A DNA stretch of 18,032 bases from Clostridiales bacterium (GTDB lineage Bacteria > Bacillota > Clostridia > Peptostreptococcales > Anaerovoracaceae): positions 1 to 18,032 of the forward strand of contig WRFF01000014.1 of assembly GCA_009778945.1 (NCBI GenBank), in the 5' to 3' direction. This document shows, one piece after another, positions 6,662-13,982 of the stretch (position 1 is the stretch's first letter; the number at the start of each line of letters is the position of its first letter). A program made the translations under genes and the position numbers. Under the pieces are notes generated by a model, which did not search any database, was not told the DNA's origin, and saw only the letters and a program-made list of their open reading frames with translations.

Positions 6662-7774
6662 ATGGCTAGCATTTCCGTTCAGCACGTGTCAAAGGTATAT
6701 CCGGGAGATGTGACGGCGGTCAAAGATTGCAATTTGGAGATACCCGACAAGGAGTTCATCATATTGGTCGGCCCGTCCGGCTGCGGAAAATCCACGATCC
6801 TTCGGATGATCGCGGGTTTGGAAGAAATCACGGAAGGGGATCTCTATATAGGGGACCGGTGTGTCAATGACGTACCGGCCAAAGACCGTGATATCGCGAT
6901 GGTCTTCCAAAGCTATGCGCTGTACCCCCATATGTCCGTTTATAAAAATATGGGATTCGCCCTTGAAATGCGCAAAATGCCGAAAGATGAAATCGACCGG
7001 CGCGTCCGTGAAGCGGCGAAATCGCTCGATATAGAACATCTGCTCGACCGGAAGCCCAAGGCCTTGTCCGGCGGCCAGCGCCAGCGAGTTGCCCTCGGGC
7101 GCGCAATGGTGCGGAACCCCGCGGTATTCCTGCTGGATGAGCCGCTGTCCAACCTCGACGCAAAGCTTCGCGCTTCGATGCGCACGGAGCTGACCAAGCT
7201 TCACAAAAAGCTGGGGACCACCTTCGTGTATGTCACCCACGACCAGACGGAAGCGATGACGATGGGCGACCGCATCGTGGTCCTGAATAACGGGATTGTG
7301 CAGCAGGTGGACACGCCGCAGAAACTGTACAATGCCCCCTGCAACATCTTTGTCGCCGGATTTATCGGCAGCCCCCAAATGAATTTTCTGGACGCTGTTT
7401 TGCAGAAGGACGGAGGGAACTATTGCCTGGAGGTGAACGGCGACCGGCATTGCCTCCCCGCGGAAAGAGCGGGAGAAGAGCTGAAACCTTATATCGGACG
7501 GTCTGTCAAATTTGGCATCCGGCCCGAGGATATCCATGACAGCGACGCGTTTGCTGCGGCACATGCCGGCTCGCTGATAGATGTCGATATCGACGTCAGC
7601 GAACCGATGGGCAGCGAAGTCTTCCTCTATTTGAAATACGGAGAGTTTGAACTCACCGCGCGCGTCGCGCCGACGACGGCCCTGAAAGCCGGCGATCACT
7701 CGAAAATCGCGGTTGATATGAGCCGGGTGCACCTGTTTGACGCCGAAAGTAAAGAGGCAATTCTGAATCTGTAA
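6662..7774 (+). CDS. Sugar ABC transporter ATP-binding protein, MsmK/MalK/UgpC type
   Basis: ATPase subunit (370 residues) that powers the importer. Walker A GPSGCGKST is at 37-45, the Q-loop Gln at 83, the signature LSGGQ at 135-139, Walker B VFLLDEP at 155-161 and the switch His at 193. The C-terminal 130 residues form the TOBE-type regulatory domain usual for MalK/MsmK (NFLDAVL, FGIRPEDI). The start chosen is the ATG at 6662, preceded at good distance by AAAGGAGTG. An in-frame codon at 6596 would overlap the amylomaltase end by about 60 bases and has no such site. In many Firmicutes one MsmK at a separate locus serves several CUT1 importers, so a dedicated copy inside the operon makes this transporter self-sufficient, though the protein may still serve other systems. 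Confidence 0.95.
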   Translation: MASISVQHVSKVYPGDVTAVKDCNLEIPDKEFIILVGPSGCGKSTILRMIAGLEEITEGDLYIGDRCVNDVPAKDRDIAMVFQSYALYPHMSVYKNMGFALEMRKMPKDEIDRRVREAAKSLDIEHLLDRKPKALSGGQRQRVALGRAMVRNPAVFLLDEPLSNLDAKLRASMRTELTKLHKKLGTTFVYVTHDQTEAMTMGDRIVVLNNGIVQQVDTPQKLYNAPCNIFVAGFIGSPQMNFLDAVLQKDGGNYCLEVNGDRHCLPAERAGEELKPYIGRSVKFGIRPEDIHDSDAFAAAHAGSLIDVDIDVSEPMGSEVFLYLKYGEFELTARVAPTTALKAGDHSKIAVDMSRVHLFDAESKEAILNL

Positions 7775-7789
7775 AGCGGAGAAACAGGT

Positions 7790-8506
7790 TTGAGCGTTCG
7801 TCGGTTCGGTTCAATTCTGGCAGGGAATTTTTGGGACCTTGTCAAGTTGAACCTGCTGTTTTGTCTCTCCGGGCTTCTGTCCGCCGCGTTGTTCTTTTTC
7901 GGCATATCGGGGGTTCTCGGGGGCTTCGCGTTTATCCTTGCTCTGGCCGCAGCTTTCCCTGTCGGAGGCGCTTGCAGCGCCTGTCTGTTTGGTATCTCGA
8001 AAATGCTTCGCGGAGACCCGGGTTATCTCTGGTATGATTTCAAGCGCAAATTCCGGGAAAATATGAAGCAAGCGGCGGCGCCGGGGATCTTGTGCACAGC
8101 TTTCGTTTACGCGGAGATCCTTCTGGGACGGAACGTTTTGCTCGGAGGCGCGAGCGCTGCTTGGATTATCGCGGGACTTATCCCCTTTGTCGTTTTCGGC
8201 ATGGTCACGCCGTACCTGTTTCTTCAGATCGCCTATATTGAACTGAAAATTTCGCAGATATTGAAAAACAGCCTGATTATTGCGTTCGCGCACACGGGGC
8301 GCAGCCTCGTAGGCGCGCTTATGGGCGGCGCCATTTGGGCTGTTTATGTCGTGTTTCTTCCGGGTTCGCTCGTCTTCACGCCGCTGCTGCTGATTATTGG
8401 ATTTTCCGTACCGTGGCTGTTAAATTTGGTGTGGGTATGGCCTCCCTTGGATAAGCAGTTTGCGATCGCCGAGACGCTGCGCAATCATCACCCCGGCGGC
8501 GAATAG
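7790..8506 (+). CDS. YesL-like DUF624 integral membrane protein
   Basis: Small membrane protein of 238 residues with about five or six hydrophobic segments. It matches the DUF624/YesL pattern: an N-terminal NFWDLVKLNLLF segment, a GG-containing second helix pair (FPVGGACSACLFGISKMLRGDPG), then a basic aromatic motif (YDFKRKFRENMKQA). The family is common beside CUT1 sugar transporters in Firmicutes; its biochemical role is not established. The start is TTG with a GGAG about eight bases upstream. The gene follows the ATPase by 15 bases and is probably the last of the sugar operon. Confidence 0.8.
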   Translation: MSVRRFGSILAGNFWDLVKLNLLFCLSGLLSAALFFFGISGVLGGFAFILALAAAFPVGGACSACLFGISKMLRGDPGYLWYDFKRKFRENMKQAAAPGILCTAFVYAEILLGRNVLLGGASAAWIIAGLIPFVVFGMVTPYLFLQIAYIELKISQILKNSLIIAFAHTGRSLVGALMGGAIWAVYVVFLPGSLVFTPLLLIIGFSVPWLLNLVWVWPPLDKQFAIAETLRNHHPGGE

Positions 8507-8509
8507 CGG

Positions 8510-8537
8510 AAAGACGTGCCGGTCTTTGTGCCAATTT
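8510..8537 (+). other. Small hairpin and possible remnant of the palindromic element
   Basis: AAAGAC (8510-8515) can pair with GTCTTT (8522-8527) just after the YesL-like gene; there is no T-run, so it is at best a weak terminator. The stretch 8518-8537 matches 440-459 of the mobile element at 18 of 20 positions (GCCGGTCTTTG, then GCCAAT), suggesting a decayed copy, but no terminal inverted repeat is visible here. Confidence 0.35.
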
Positions 8538-8575
8538 ATGATACGCGAAGCGGCGTTGAAATGTATTTACTGAAT

Positions 8576-8596
8576 TAAATTTCAAGCATTAATGTT
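8576..8596 (+). repeat. Shared upstream block, copy B (aldolase gene)
   Basis: Same 21-bp block as at 1864-1884 with one substitution (T for G at the fourteenth base), continuing with CGTTTT, TAGT and TCG after small gaps. It ends 25 bp before the -35 box of the aldolase promoter. The block start lies 143 bases before the start codon, the same as for copy A. Confidence 0.6.
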
Positions 8597-8621
8597 CGTT
8601 TTTAGTTCTATCGAATAAATT

Positions 8622-8650
8622 TTGACGCATTTGCGCCGCCGAAATATAGT
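8622..8650 (+). promoter_or_regulatory. Promoter of the aldolase gene
   Basis: TTGACG (8622-8627) and TATAGT (8645-8650) with 17 bp between them are each five of six to consensus. The expected leader is about 60 nt and ends in AGGAGG seven bases before the ATG. This makes the aldolase the start of a transcription unit separate from the sugar operon. Confidence 0.7.
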
Positions 8651-8718
8651 TATCAAGGTGCATAATCAATGTCGGCCAGACCCGGCAGGACATATAACCC
8701 GAACAGGAGGCAATCGAT

Positions 8719-9495
8719 ATGAAAAACAGGGTAAAAGAAAAAATCACGTCAAACCAACCCGTTGTGGGAACTTTCTTTGAGATGGGCGGTTTGTCCGCCG
8801 TGGAATGCCTGGGGATATCCGGATTGGATTTTCTGATCATCGATACCGAGCATGGGCCGTTTGAAACCGAGAGCATGATGGGCTTTATCCGGGTCGCGGA
8901 GCTGAAGGGCATCACGCCTTTTGTGAGGATCAAGGAAATTTCCCGCGCGGCGGTTCTGAAAGCGTTAGACGTAGGGGCGCAGGGACTGATCATTCCCTGT
9001 GTGGACACCGTCGAGGAGGTAAAGAGCCTTATCGAATATGGCAAGTACACGCCGGTTGGCAGCCGGGGCTTCATTTTGGGACGGCCGGCGGAATACGGAT
9101 TCTCCGAATTGGCAAAAGATTTCGGGCGTTATTTTGAACATTGCAACGCGGAATCGATGCTGATTCCGCAATGCGAGACCGTGGGATGCCTCGAATCGAT
9201 TGAAGAGATTGCGGCGATCGACGGGGTCGATGGGATCTTCATCGGGCCCTACGATCTTTCGATCGGCTTGGGAAAGCCGGCGCAGTTTGATGCGCCCGAG
9301 TTTATTTCTGCGGTAGACCGCGTTATCAAAGCGTGCCGGTCAGCCGGGAAACCCTGCTTTGCCTACAGCGCGAATCCCGCCGGGGCGAAAGATTATCTGA
9401 ACAAAGGGTGTATGGGGGTCGCCGTCAATACCGATGCGGCCATATATATCGATGCATTTAAAAAATTGAAAAGCGATGTTTTAACGCGGGGCTAA
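8719..9495 (+). CDS. HpcH/HpaI-family class II aldolase
   Basis: Metal-dependent pyruvate aldolase of the HpcH/HpaI (4-hydroxy-2-oxoheptanedioate / 2-keto-3-deoxy-L-rhamnonate aldolase) family, 258 residues. It is predicted to cleave a 4-hydroxy-2-oxo acid into pyruvate (or a close analogue) and an aldehyde. Key residues sit at family positions: the base His45 in DTEHGPF, Arg70 in FVRI, and metal ligands Glu153 in PQCET and Asp179 in GPYDLS. The GSRGF and (A)YSANP loops are also typical. The start has AGGAGG at ideal spacing and its own promoter. The aminotransferase follows after 98 bases on the same strand. The exact substrate cannot be told within this promiscuous family. Confidence 0.9.
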   Translation: MKNRVKEKITSNQPVVGTFFEMGGLSAVECLGISGLDFLIIDTEHGPFETESMMGFIRVAELKGITPFVRIKEISRAAVLKALDVGAQGLIIPCVDTVEEVKSLIEYGKYTPVGSRGFILGRPAEYGFSELAKDFGRYFEHCNAESMLIPQCETVGCLESIEEIAAIDGVDGIFIGPYDLSIGLGKPAQFDAPEFISAVDRVIKACRSAGKPCFAYSANPAGAKDYLNKGCMGVAVNTDAAIYIDAFKKLKSDVLTRG

Positions 9496-9528
9496 GCGGC
9501 GGCGGAGCACAAATAAAAATGCAATTCA

Positions 9529-9578
9529 GGAAACACGGATGAAAGACAGGGACCGTAGGGTTAAACAGTGTTTCTTTT
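9529..9578 (+). promoter_or_regulatory. Intercistronic inverted repeats between aldolase and aminotransferase genes
   Basis: GGAAACAC-type arm GAAACAC (9530-9536) is the reverse complement of GTGTTTC (9568-9574), and the second arm runs into TTTT, giving a terminator-like shape with a long loop of 31 bases. The second arm is also part of a small palindrome, AAACA-G-TGTTT (9563-9573). These could form a weak attenuator or an operator just upstream of the GGAAGGAGG site of the next gene. No convincing promoter boxes are seen in this gap. Confidence 0.3.
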
Positions 9579-9593
9579 ATGGAAGGAGGAAAT

Positions 9594-10775
9594 ATGTATC
9601 ATTATTCTGAGAGGATAGGCAGGGTCAACGCGAGTGCGGTCCGGGAAATTTTGAAGCTCATGGCCGACCCGGAGATTATTTCATTCGGGGGCGGGAGCCC
9701 CGCGAAAGAGGCGCTTGACGGGGATGTTATCCGCGAAATAGCAAACAAACTGCTGACCGAAAAACCGGACACCATGCTGTCATACGGGATCACGGAGGGC
9801 TGGGAGCCGCTTCGCCAGGCTTATGTGGATCATATCGCAAGGCCGAAGGGCGTAAACGTAACGGCGGATCATGTGCTGGTTGCGACCGGCGCGACGTCGG
9901 GGATCCTGTTGGCGTCTGATGTGTTCCTGAATGAAGGCGACACGGTGCTTGTGGAGTCTCCGACATTTTTGAGCATTCTGATGGTTTTCAATCTGTTCAA
10001 CTGCAATTGCGTTCCGGTTGAGACGGATGACGACGGCATGCTGATGGACGATCTGGAAGCAAAAATCAAAAATCACAGGCCGAAATTGTTGTACACTGTT
10101 CCAACCTTTCAAAACCCCACCGGCCGGACCCTGTCGCTCGAAAGGCGCAAACGCGTCGCCGAACTGGCGGGACAATATGAGATGATCGTGATGGAGGACG
10201 ACCCGTATTGTGATCTCCGGTACAAAGGTGACGCGCTTCCGCCTATAAAGGCCTTTGACACAGCGGACAACGTTTTGCTGGTCAACAGCTTCTCCAAGAT
10301 CATATCCCCCGGATTGAGGGTCGGCACCGTGGCGGCCAATCCTGAAATCATCGCCAAGATGACGATCGCGAAACAGTGTACGGACACGCATACGGCGATA
10401 CTCGCGCAGGCCATCTGCGCAGACTATTTGAACAGAGGGTTGCTGCCCGGCCATCTGAAGGCTGTCGCGCCTATGTACAAAGAGAGGCTGGATGCGATGA
10501 TCGAGGGCATTGAAAAATATTTTCCGGCGGGGACGGTCCATACGAATCCCGAAGGCGGCCTGTTCGTATGGGTGCGGTTGCCGGGCAAACCGGATATCGC
10601 CGAACTCCTGAAGATTGCGACACGGAAATACAAAGTGGCGTTTGTTCCCGGGACGCCGTTCTATTTGGACCCCGCGGATGGCAGCAATTCGATACGGCTC
10701 AATTTCTCCTCCAATACGCCCGGCCGTATTGAGACCGGGATGAAGCGCCTGGGCGAGCTGTTCGCCGATCTGTAG
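9594..10775 (+). CDS. PLP-dependent class I/II aminotransferase (2-aminoadipate/kynurenine-aminotransferase-like)
   Basis: Fold-type I aminotransferase, 393 residues, predicted to move the amino group of an amino acid onto a 2-oxo acid in the cytoplasm. GATSG (99-103) binds the cofactor phosphate, FQNPTG is at 172-177, EDDPY at 201-205, and the PLP Lys is K235 in NSFSKIISPGLRVG. The C-terminal SIRLNFS carries the carboxylate-binding Arg. This set of motifs is closest to the LysN / 2-aminoadipate / KAT II branch and to the aminotransferase half of MocR proteins, but there is no helix-turn-helix here. The ATG at 9594 is chosen because GGAAGGAGG lies just before it; the in-frame ATG at 9579 lies upstream of that site and is rejected. 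A bidirectional terminator follows. Confidence 0.9.
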   Translation: MYHYSERIGRVNASAVREILKLMADPEIISFGGGSPAKEALDGDVIREIANKLLTEKPDTMLSYGITEGWEPLRQAYVDHIARPKGVNVTADHVLVATGATSGILLASDVFLNEGDTVLVESPTFLSILMVFNLFNCNCVPVETDDDGMLMDDLEAKIKNHRPKLLYTVPTFQNPTGRTLSLERRKRVAELAGQYEMIVMEDDPYCDLRYKGDALPPIKAFDTADNVLLVNSFSKIISPGLRVGTVAANPEIIAKMTIAKQCTDTHTAILAQAICADYLNRGLLPGHLKAVAPMYKERLDAMIEGIEKYFPAGTVHTNPEGGLFVWVRLPGKPDIAELLKIATRKYKVAFVPGTPFYLDPADGSNSIRLNFSSNTPGRIETGMKRLGELFADL

Positions 10776-10801
10776 TTTATTGCCCTTCATAACCATAGCG
10801 G

Positions 10802-10832
10802 AAAAGGCGGCCAATGATGACGGCCGCCTTTT
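10802..10832. terminator. Bidirectional rho-independent terminator between convergent genes
   Basis: AAAAGGCGGCC (10802-10812) pairs perfectly with 10822-10832 around a nine-base loop. The stem ends in four T on either strand, so the same hairpin can stop transcription of the aminotransferase (+) and of the permease (-), whose stop codon lies only seven bases further on. Confidence 0.85.
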
Positions 10833-10838
10833 AGTCTG

Positions 10839-12206
10839 TTATTTTGCCGCGCCGCTCACGCCGTCCAGCGAGGCTTCGTCAAGCTGTATGGTAGGCGCCG
10901 CCCGCCGGAAGCCTTTTGTGGCGATAGCGAGCCAGATGACGCCGGCCGCCATCCAGCATCCGCCTACGATCCATGTCAGCGTATCCGTGCCGCCCACAAA
11001 GATATAGATACAGACGCCGAACCCGATGATCGGGGAAACCAGGAATTTGAGCAGGTCGACTGCCTTTTTTTGCGGATTCTTGATGAAGAATCTCCAAATA
11101 ACCGCAAGGTTCAGCGCCATAAAACCGATCAGGGCGCCAAAGCTGAGCAGGCTTGCAAGCACCGTGAGACCGACGGCAATTCCGACAACGACGCATACGA
11201 CGCCGATGAAAACGATACCGATTCCGGGAACCCGAAACCGGTTCAGTTTGGAAAACAGCTTCGGCATGATCCCGTCCCTGCTCATCGAGAACAGGATCCG
11301 GGTAATCGCCGTCTGCCCTTCCATGGAACAGGCCAACCCGAAGGACAGCACCAGGGAAACGCTCACGAGCGTTACCAGCGGCGTACCGCCGACCGCGGCG
11401 AGGATGGTAAGGAACGGAGTGTCCTCGGGCAGAAGATTGTATTGCGGGAAGATGACTCCGGCGAGCCAGCACAGCAGGACAAAAAGCAAGCCGATTGAGA
11501 TGATGGACCATATCGTCGCCCTGCCGATAGATTTCCGCGGGTCTTTGGTTTCTTCGGCCAGCGTACTGATTGCGTCAAAGCCAAGGTAGCTGAGAATGGT
11601 CACTTTTGTCGCAGTCAAAACGCCCGTCAGATCAAAATTCGAACTGTTGTAGAATGCGACTGCGTTGACATTCGCTTCGCCCCTTGAGATCATGACAACG
11701 GACCCGATAATAAACCAGGCAATACACACGCATTGTATGGCAAACAAAATCCAAGTCGCTTTTGACATAATATTGATGCCCAAAGCGTTCAGGACAGTGG
11801 TGATTACGGCGAATATAACGACCCACATCCATTGCGGCGTTGCGGGGAACAACGCGGACATGAACATCGCGCCGATCAAGTAAGCGACTGCCGGCAGAAA
11901 TACATAGTCAAGCATGATCGCCCAGCCGGATATGAACCCCAATGAAGGATGTGTCGAACGCTGCACATAGGAATATACGGATCCCGCAATCGGGAAATTG
12001 TGCGCCATCGTCGAATAGCTGAAACCCGTAAACAGCATGGCAACCAGGGCTATGGCATATCCCAGTGACACCATGCCGTTGGCGGGGCCGACCAGGTCCC
12101 CGTACCACGCCATCGGCGCGATCGGTATCATAAAACAAATGCCGTAGATAATCAGATCGCTTGTATTCAGCGTCCTCTTCAGGCCAAGACCGCTTCCGTC
12201 ACTCAT
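10839..12206 (-). CDS. APC-superfamily amino acid/polyamine permease, PuuP-like
   Basis: Integral membrane transporter of 455 residues with about twelve hydrophobic segments. The N-terminal LKRTLNTSDLIIYGICFMIPIAP is the unwound first helix region that binds substrate in APC carriers. GSVYSYVQRSTHPSLGFISGWAIMLDYVFLP... recalls the E. coli putrescine importer PuuP. GFDAISTLAEETKDPRKSIGRA is the family's conserved loop, broken here only by the length limit. The start has AAGGAGTG upstream. It lies 41 bases after the cyclase-family gene on the same strand, and the two should be one transcript driven from the promoter near 13050. Substrate unknown: a polyamine, an amino acid or an aromatic amine would all fit. 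Confidence 0.88.
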   Translation of the reverse strand: MSDGSGLGLKRTLNTSDLIIYGICFMIPIAPMAWYGDLVGPANGMVSLGYAIALVAMLFTGFSYSTMAHNFPIAGSVYSYVQRSTHPSLGFISGWAIMLDYVFLPAVAYLIGAMFMSALFPATPQWMWVVIFAVITTVLNALGINIMSKATWILFAIQCVCIAWFIIGSVVMISRGEANVNAVAFYNSSNFDLTGVLTATKVTILSYLGFDAISTLAEETKDPRKSIGRATIWSIISIGLLFVLLCWLAGVIFPQYNLLPEDTPFLTILAAVGGTPLVTLVSVSLVLSFGLACSMEGQTAITRILFSMSRDGIMPKLFSKLNRFRVPGIGIVFIGVVCVVVGIAVGLTVLASLLSFGALIGFMALNLAVIWRFFIKNPQKKAVDLLKFLVSPIIGFGVCIYIFVGGTDTLTWIVGGCWMAAGVIWLAIATKGFRRAAPTIQLDEASLDGVSGAAK

Positions 12207-12247
12207 AAGTTATCACTCCTTTCTAAACTGCTGCGCCTCCGTTAAAT

Positions 12248-12997
12248 TCAGGATTTCCGCGGAAAAACGGCAAAGCACCGTGCGGTGAAACCGGTACCGT
12301 CCTTGAGAATCGGAAATGTACAGAAGATGATTGCGCCTGTCGGGGGCGCCAAATCCAAATTCCGCAGCATTTCGATTTGTATTTTGTCAAACCCAAGATA
12401 GTAGGATTCCGCCTCCCACCCGGCGGTCCGGACAACGCTTCCCGGATCCGTATCCGCCGGTTCATGGCCGATGGCCCCGATTTTCCGTTCTTCCACCAGA
12501 AACCGAATGGACTCTTTGCTCCAACCCGGATTGTGAATGACGCCGTCCGCGTCCTTGCCGTCGTACTCGCGGGGCGTTCGCTTCGACCAGTTTGTAAACA
12601 TCGCGACAAAGGAATCCGCGGGGATTCTCCCGTATTTTGATTCCCAGTCCAAGAGATCGTCGACCGTCAGCGCGTAATCGATGTTATCTTTCACTTTGTC
12701 CGTAACGTCTATCACGCAGAGCGGGAAAACCATTTCGGACAGTTTGACTTCATGCAAAGCGCGCCCGCCTTCGATGAAATGGATCGGAGGATCGACATGC
12801 GTCCCGTACTGGCTTACCATGGAGTAGCATTGGGTGTTGGCCCCATGCTCCGCAAAATTGAGTACCTGTTTTCTCGTTAACGCGTCAAATCCGGAAAAAT
12901 GCGGGGTTTCTTCGCTCACTTCAAAACTCAGTTCGACCCACTCGTAGTCCGGAGATTTCAATTCTCTTATCAGCTCCCACAAATCGATTTTTCCCAT
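12248..12997 (-). CDS. Cyclase-family metal-dependent hydrolase (KynB/isatin-hydrolase-like fold)
   Basis: Member of the cyclase / arylformamidase-like family, 249 residues, predicted to hydrolyse an amide, lactam or lactone using a bound metal. The metal site motif is QYGTHVDPPIHF, with His67, Asp69 and His73. The first His of the usual HxGTHxDxPxH motif is Gln63 here, as I recall for a separate branch of the family, together with a second motif GHEPADTDPG. A direct KynB assignment is therefore not safe. The start at 12997 is preceded by CAGGAGG at good spacing; the in-frame ATG at 13012 lies before that site. It is first of a two-gene unit with the PuuP-like permease, so its substrate or product is probably what the permease carries. 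Confidence 0.85.
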   Translation of the reverse strand: MGKIDLWELIRELKSPDYEWVELSFEVSEETPHFSGFDALTRKQVLNFAEHGANTQCYSMVSQYGTHVDPPIHFIEGGRALHEVKLSEMVFPLCVIDVTDKVKDNIDYALTVDDLLDWESKYGRIPADSFVAMFTNWSKRTPREYDGKDADGVIHNPGWSKESIRFLVEERKIGAIGHEPADTDPGSVVRTAGWEAESYYLGFDKIQIEMLRNLDLAPPTGAIIFCTFPILKDGTGFTARCFAVFPRKS

Positions 12998-13038
12998 GTC
13001 AGCCTCCTGCATTCCGCATTTCCGGATAGATGAAAAAA

Positions 13039-13068
13039 ATCGTACAATACAGGTATTCGGTGGGTCAA
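13039..13068 (-). promoter_or_regulatory. Promoter of the cyclase-permease unit with a palindromic operator
   Basis: On the - strand TTGACC (13068-13063) and TACGAT (13044-13039) are 18 bp apart. The spacer contains AATAC-CT-GTATT (13057-13046), a 12-bp inverted repeat of the general form bound by FCD-type GntR repressors. The regulator gene lies directly upstream on the same strand, so control of this promoter by it is a natural guess. The remainder of 12998-13179 shows no gene. Confidence 0.5.
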
Positions 13069-13179
13069 AATATGAGCGATACCCTTATTTTTTTGATAAT
13101 GCGCGCCTTCAAAAAAGCACAAATGAATAAATAAACAATAGGGAGCGTGAAGATAGAGACAGGTTTCTGAAAATCCGGT

Positions 13180-13878
13180 CTATTTTGTGAAGACATCGCG
13201 CATTTGATCGGAATGGCGATATACTTCATCCCTCGCGACAGCAGGAAGCCCGATTTGAAGCGCCTTGCAGATTGCGTAATGCGATTTGGTGCTTTCCTTC
13301 AGCGTTTCCTGCAATAATTTTGGCGCAAGCCTTTTTCGGAGATAATACCGGTATCGCAAAATGCGCGGTTCTATGCATTTATACATTTCGATAAAATACT
13401 TATTTTTGCTGTTGTATATGATCTGGCTGTGGAAGGAATGGTCGCATATTTCAAAATTCGGAAGAGCTTTATCGCTGACAGCCTTTTCATATTTTTCGGC
13501 CAGGCTGAGCATCTGCTTTACTTCATTTTCCTCTATCATCTGTGCGGCGAAATAGGCGGCGCTGCTTTCGAGGAAGCTTCGCGCCTGGCTGATTTTCAGA
13601 CAATCTTCGGCGGAAACCAGCGATACGTACGGATATTTCCCTTCCTCTTTATGGATCAGTTGATCGTCCATAAGACGGCAAACGGCCGCGTGAACCGGCG
13701 AACGGCTGATTTCCAGCTCTTTTGCGATATTGGCTTCATTGATTTTCGTGCCGGGGGGAAGATGCATTCTGATGATCTCATCGCACAAATAATTGTATAC
13801 GAAATCCCCGATCACGAGGAAAGGCTGTTTTTCCAGCGCCCGCTTAAACTCTTCTCTGCCGCTATAATTCGTATCCAT
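13180..13878 (-). CDS. GntR-family transcriptional regulator, FCD subfamily
   Basis: Regulator of 232 residues. A winged helix-turn-helix occupies about residues 25-85 (NEANIAKELEISRSPVHAAV); the recognition helix differs from the common SRTPVREALRRLE. The ligand-binding FCD domain follows, and its metal or carboxylate-binding residues are at the expected spacing: Asp146 and His150 (CDHSFH), His200 and His222. FCD regulators usually sense carboxylic acids or amino-acid-like compounds. It is transcribed in the same direction as the cyclase and permease genes and divergently from the aconitase-type gene, so it may control either or both. No clear ribosome binding site precedes the ATG at 13878, so the exact start is uncertain. 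Confidence 0.88.
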   Translation of the reverse strand: MDTNYSGREEFKRALEKQPFLVIGDFVYNYLCDEIIRMHLPPGTKINEANIAKELEISRSPVHAAVCRLMDDQLIHKEEGKYPYVSLVSAEDCLKISQARSFLESSAAYFAAQMIEENEVKQMLSLAEKYEKAVSDKALPNFEICDHSFHSQIIYNSKNKYFIEMYKCIEPRILRYRYYLRKRLAPKLLQETLKESTKSHYAICKALQIGLPAVARDEVYRHSDQMRDVFTK

Positions 13879-13888
13879 GACTATATGG

Positions 13889-13906
13889 TATCAGATTTTA
13901 TGATAA
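13889..13906. promoter_or_regulatory. Inverted repeats in the divergent intergenic region
   Basis: TATCA (13889-13893) is mirrored by TGATA (13901-13905), and TTAT-G-ATAA (13898-13906) is a nine-base palindrome. They lie between the divergent GntR and aconitase-type genes, in the AT-rich part where their promoters must be. Autoregulation and control of the hydratase by the GntR protein are plausible; promoter boxes are not clear in either direction. Confidence 0.3.
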
Positions 13907-13982
13907 GATTGTATGCGAAAAAACAATTTTTGAAGTCCGCGCGCGGGTCTATGCGGCGGTGTAAGGAAAAGGAGAAGCGTCT

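Noticed and set aside
9579..9593. Upstream in-frame ATG for the aminotransferase
   Set aside because: It lies before the GGAAGGAGG site, which is correctly spaced for the ATG at 9594.
12998..13012. Upstream in-frame ATG for the cyclase-family gene
   Set aside because: The AGGAGG site lies between this ATG and the one ending at 12997, so only the latter can be served by it.
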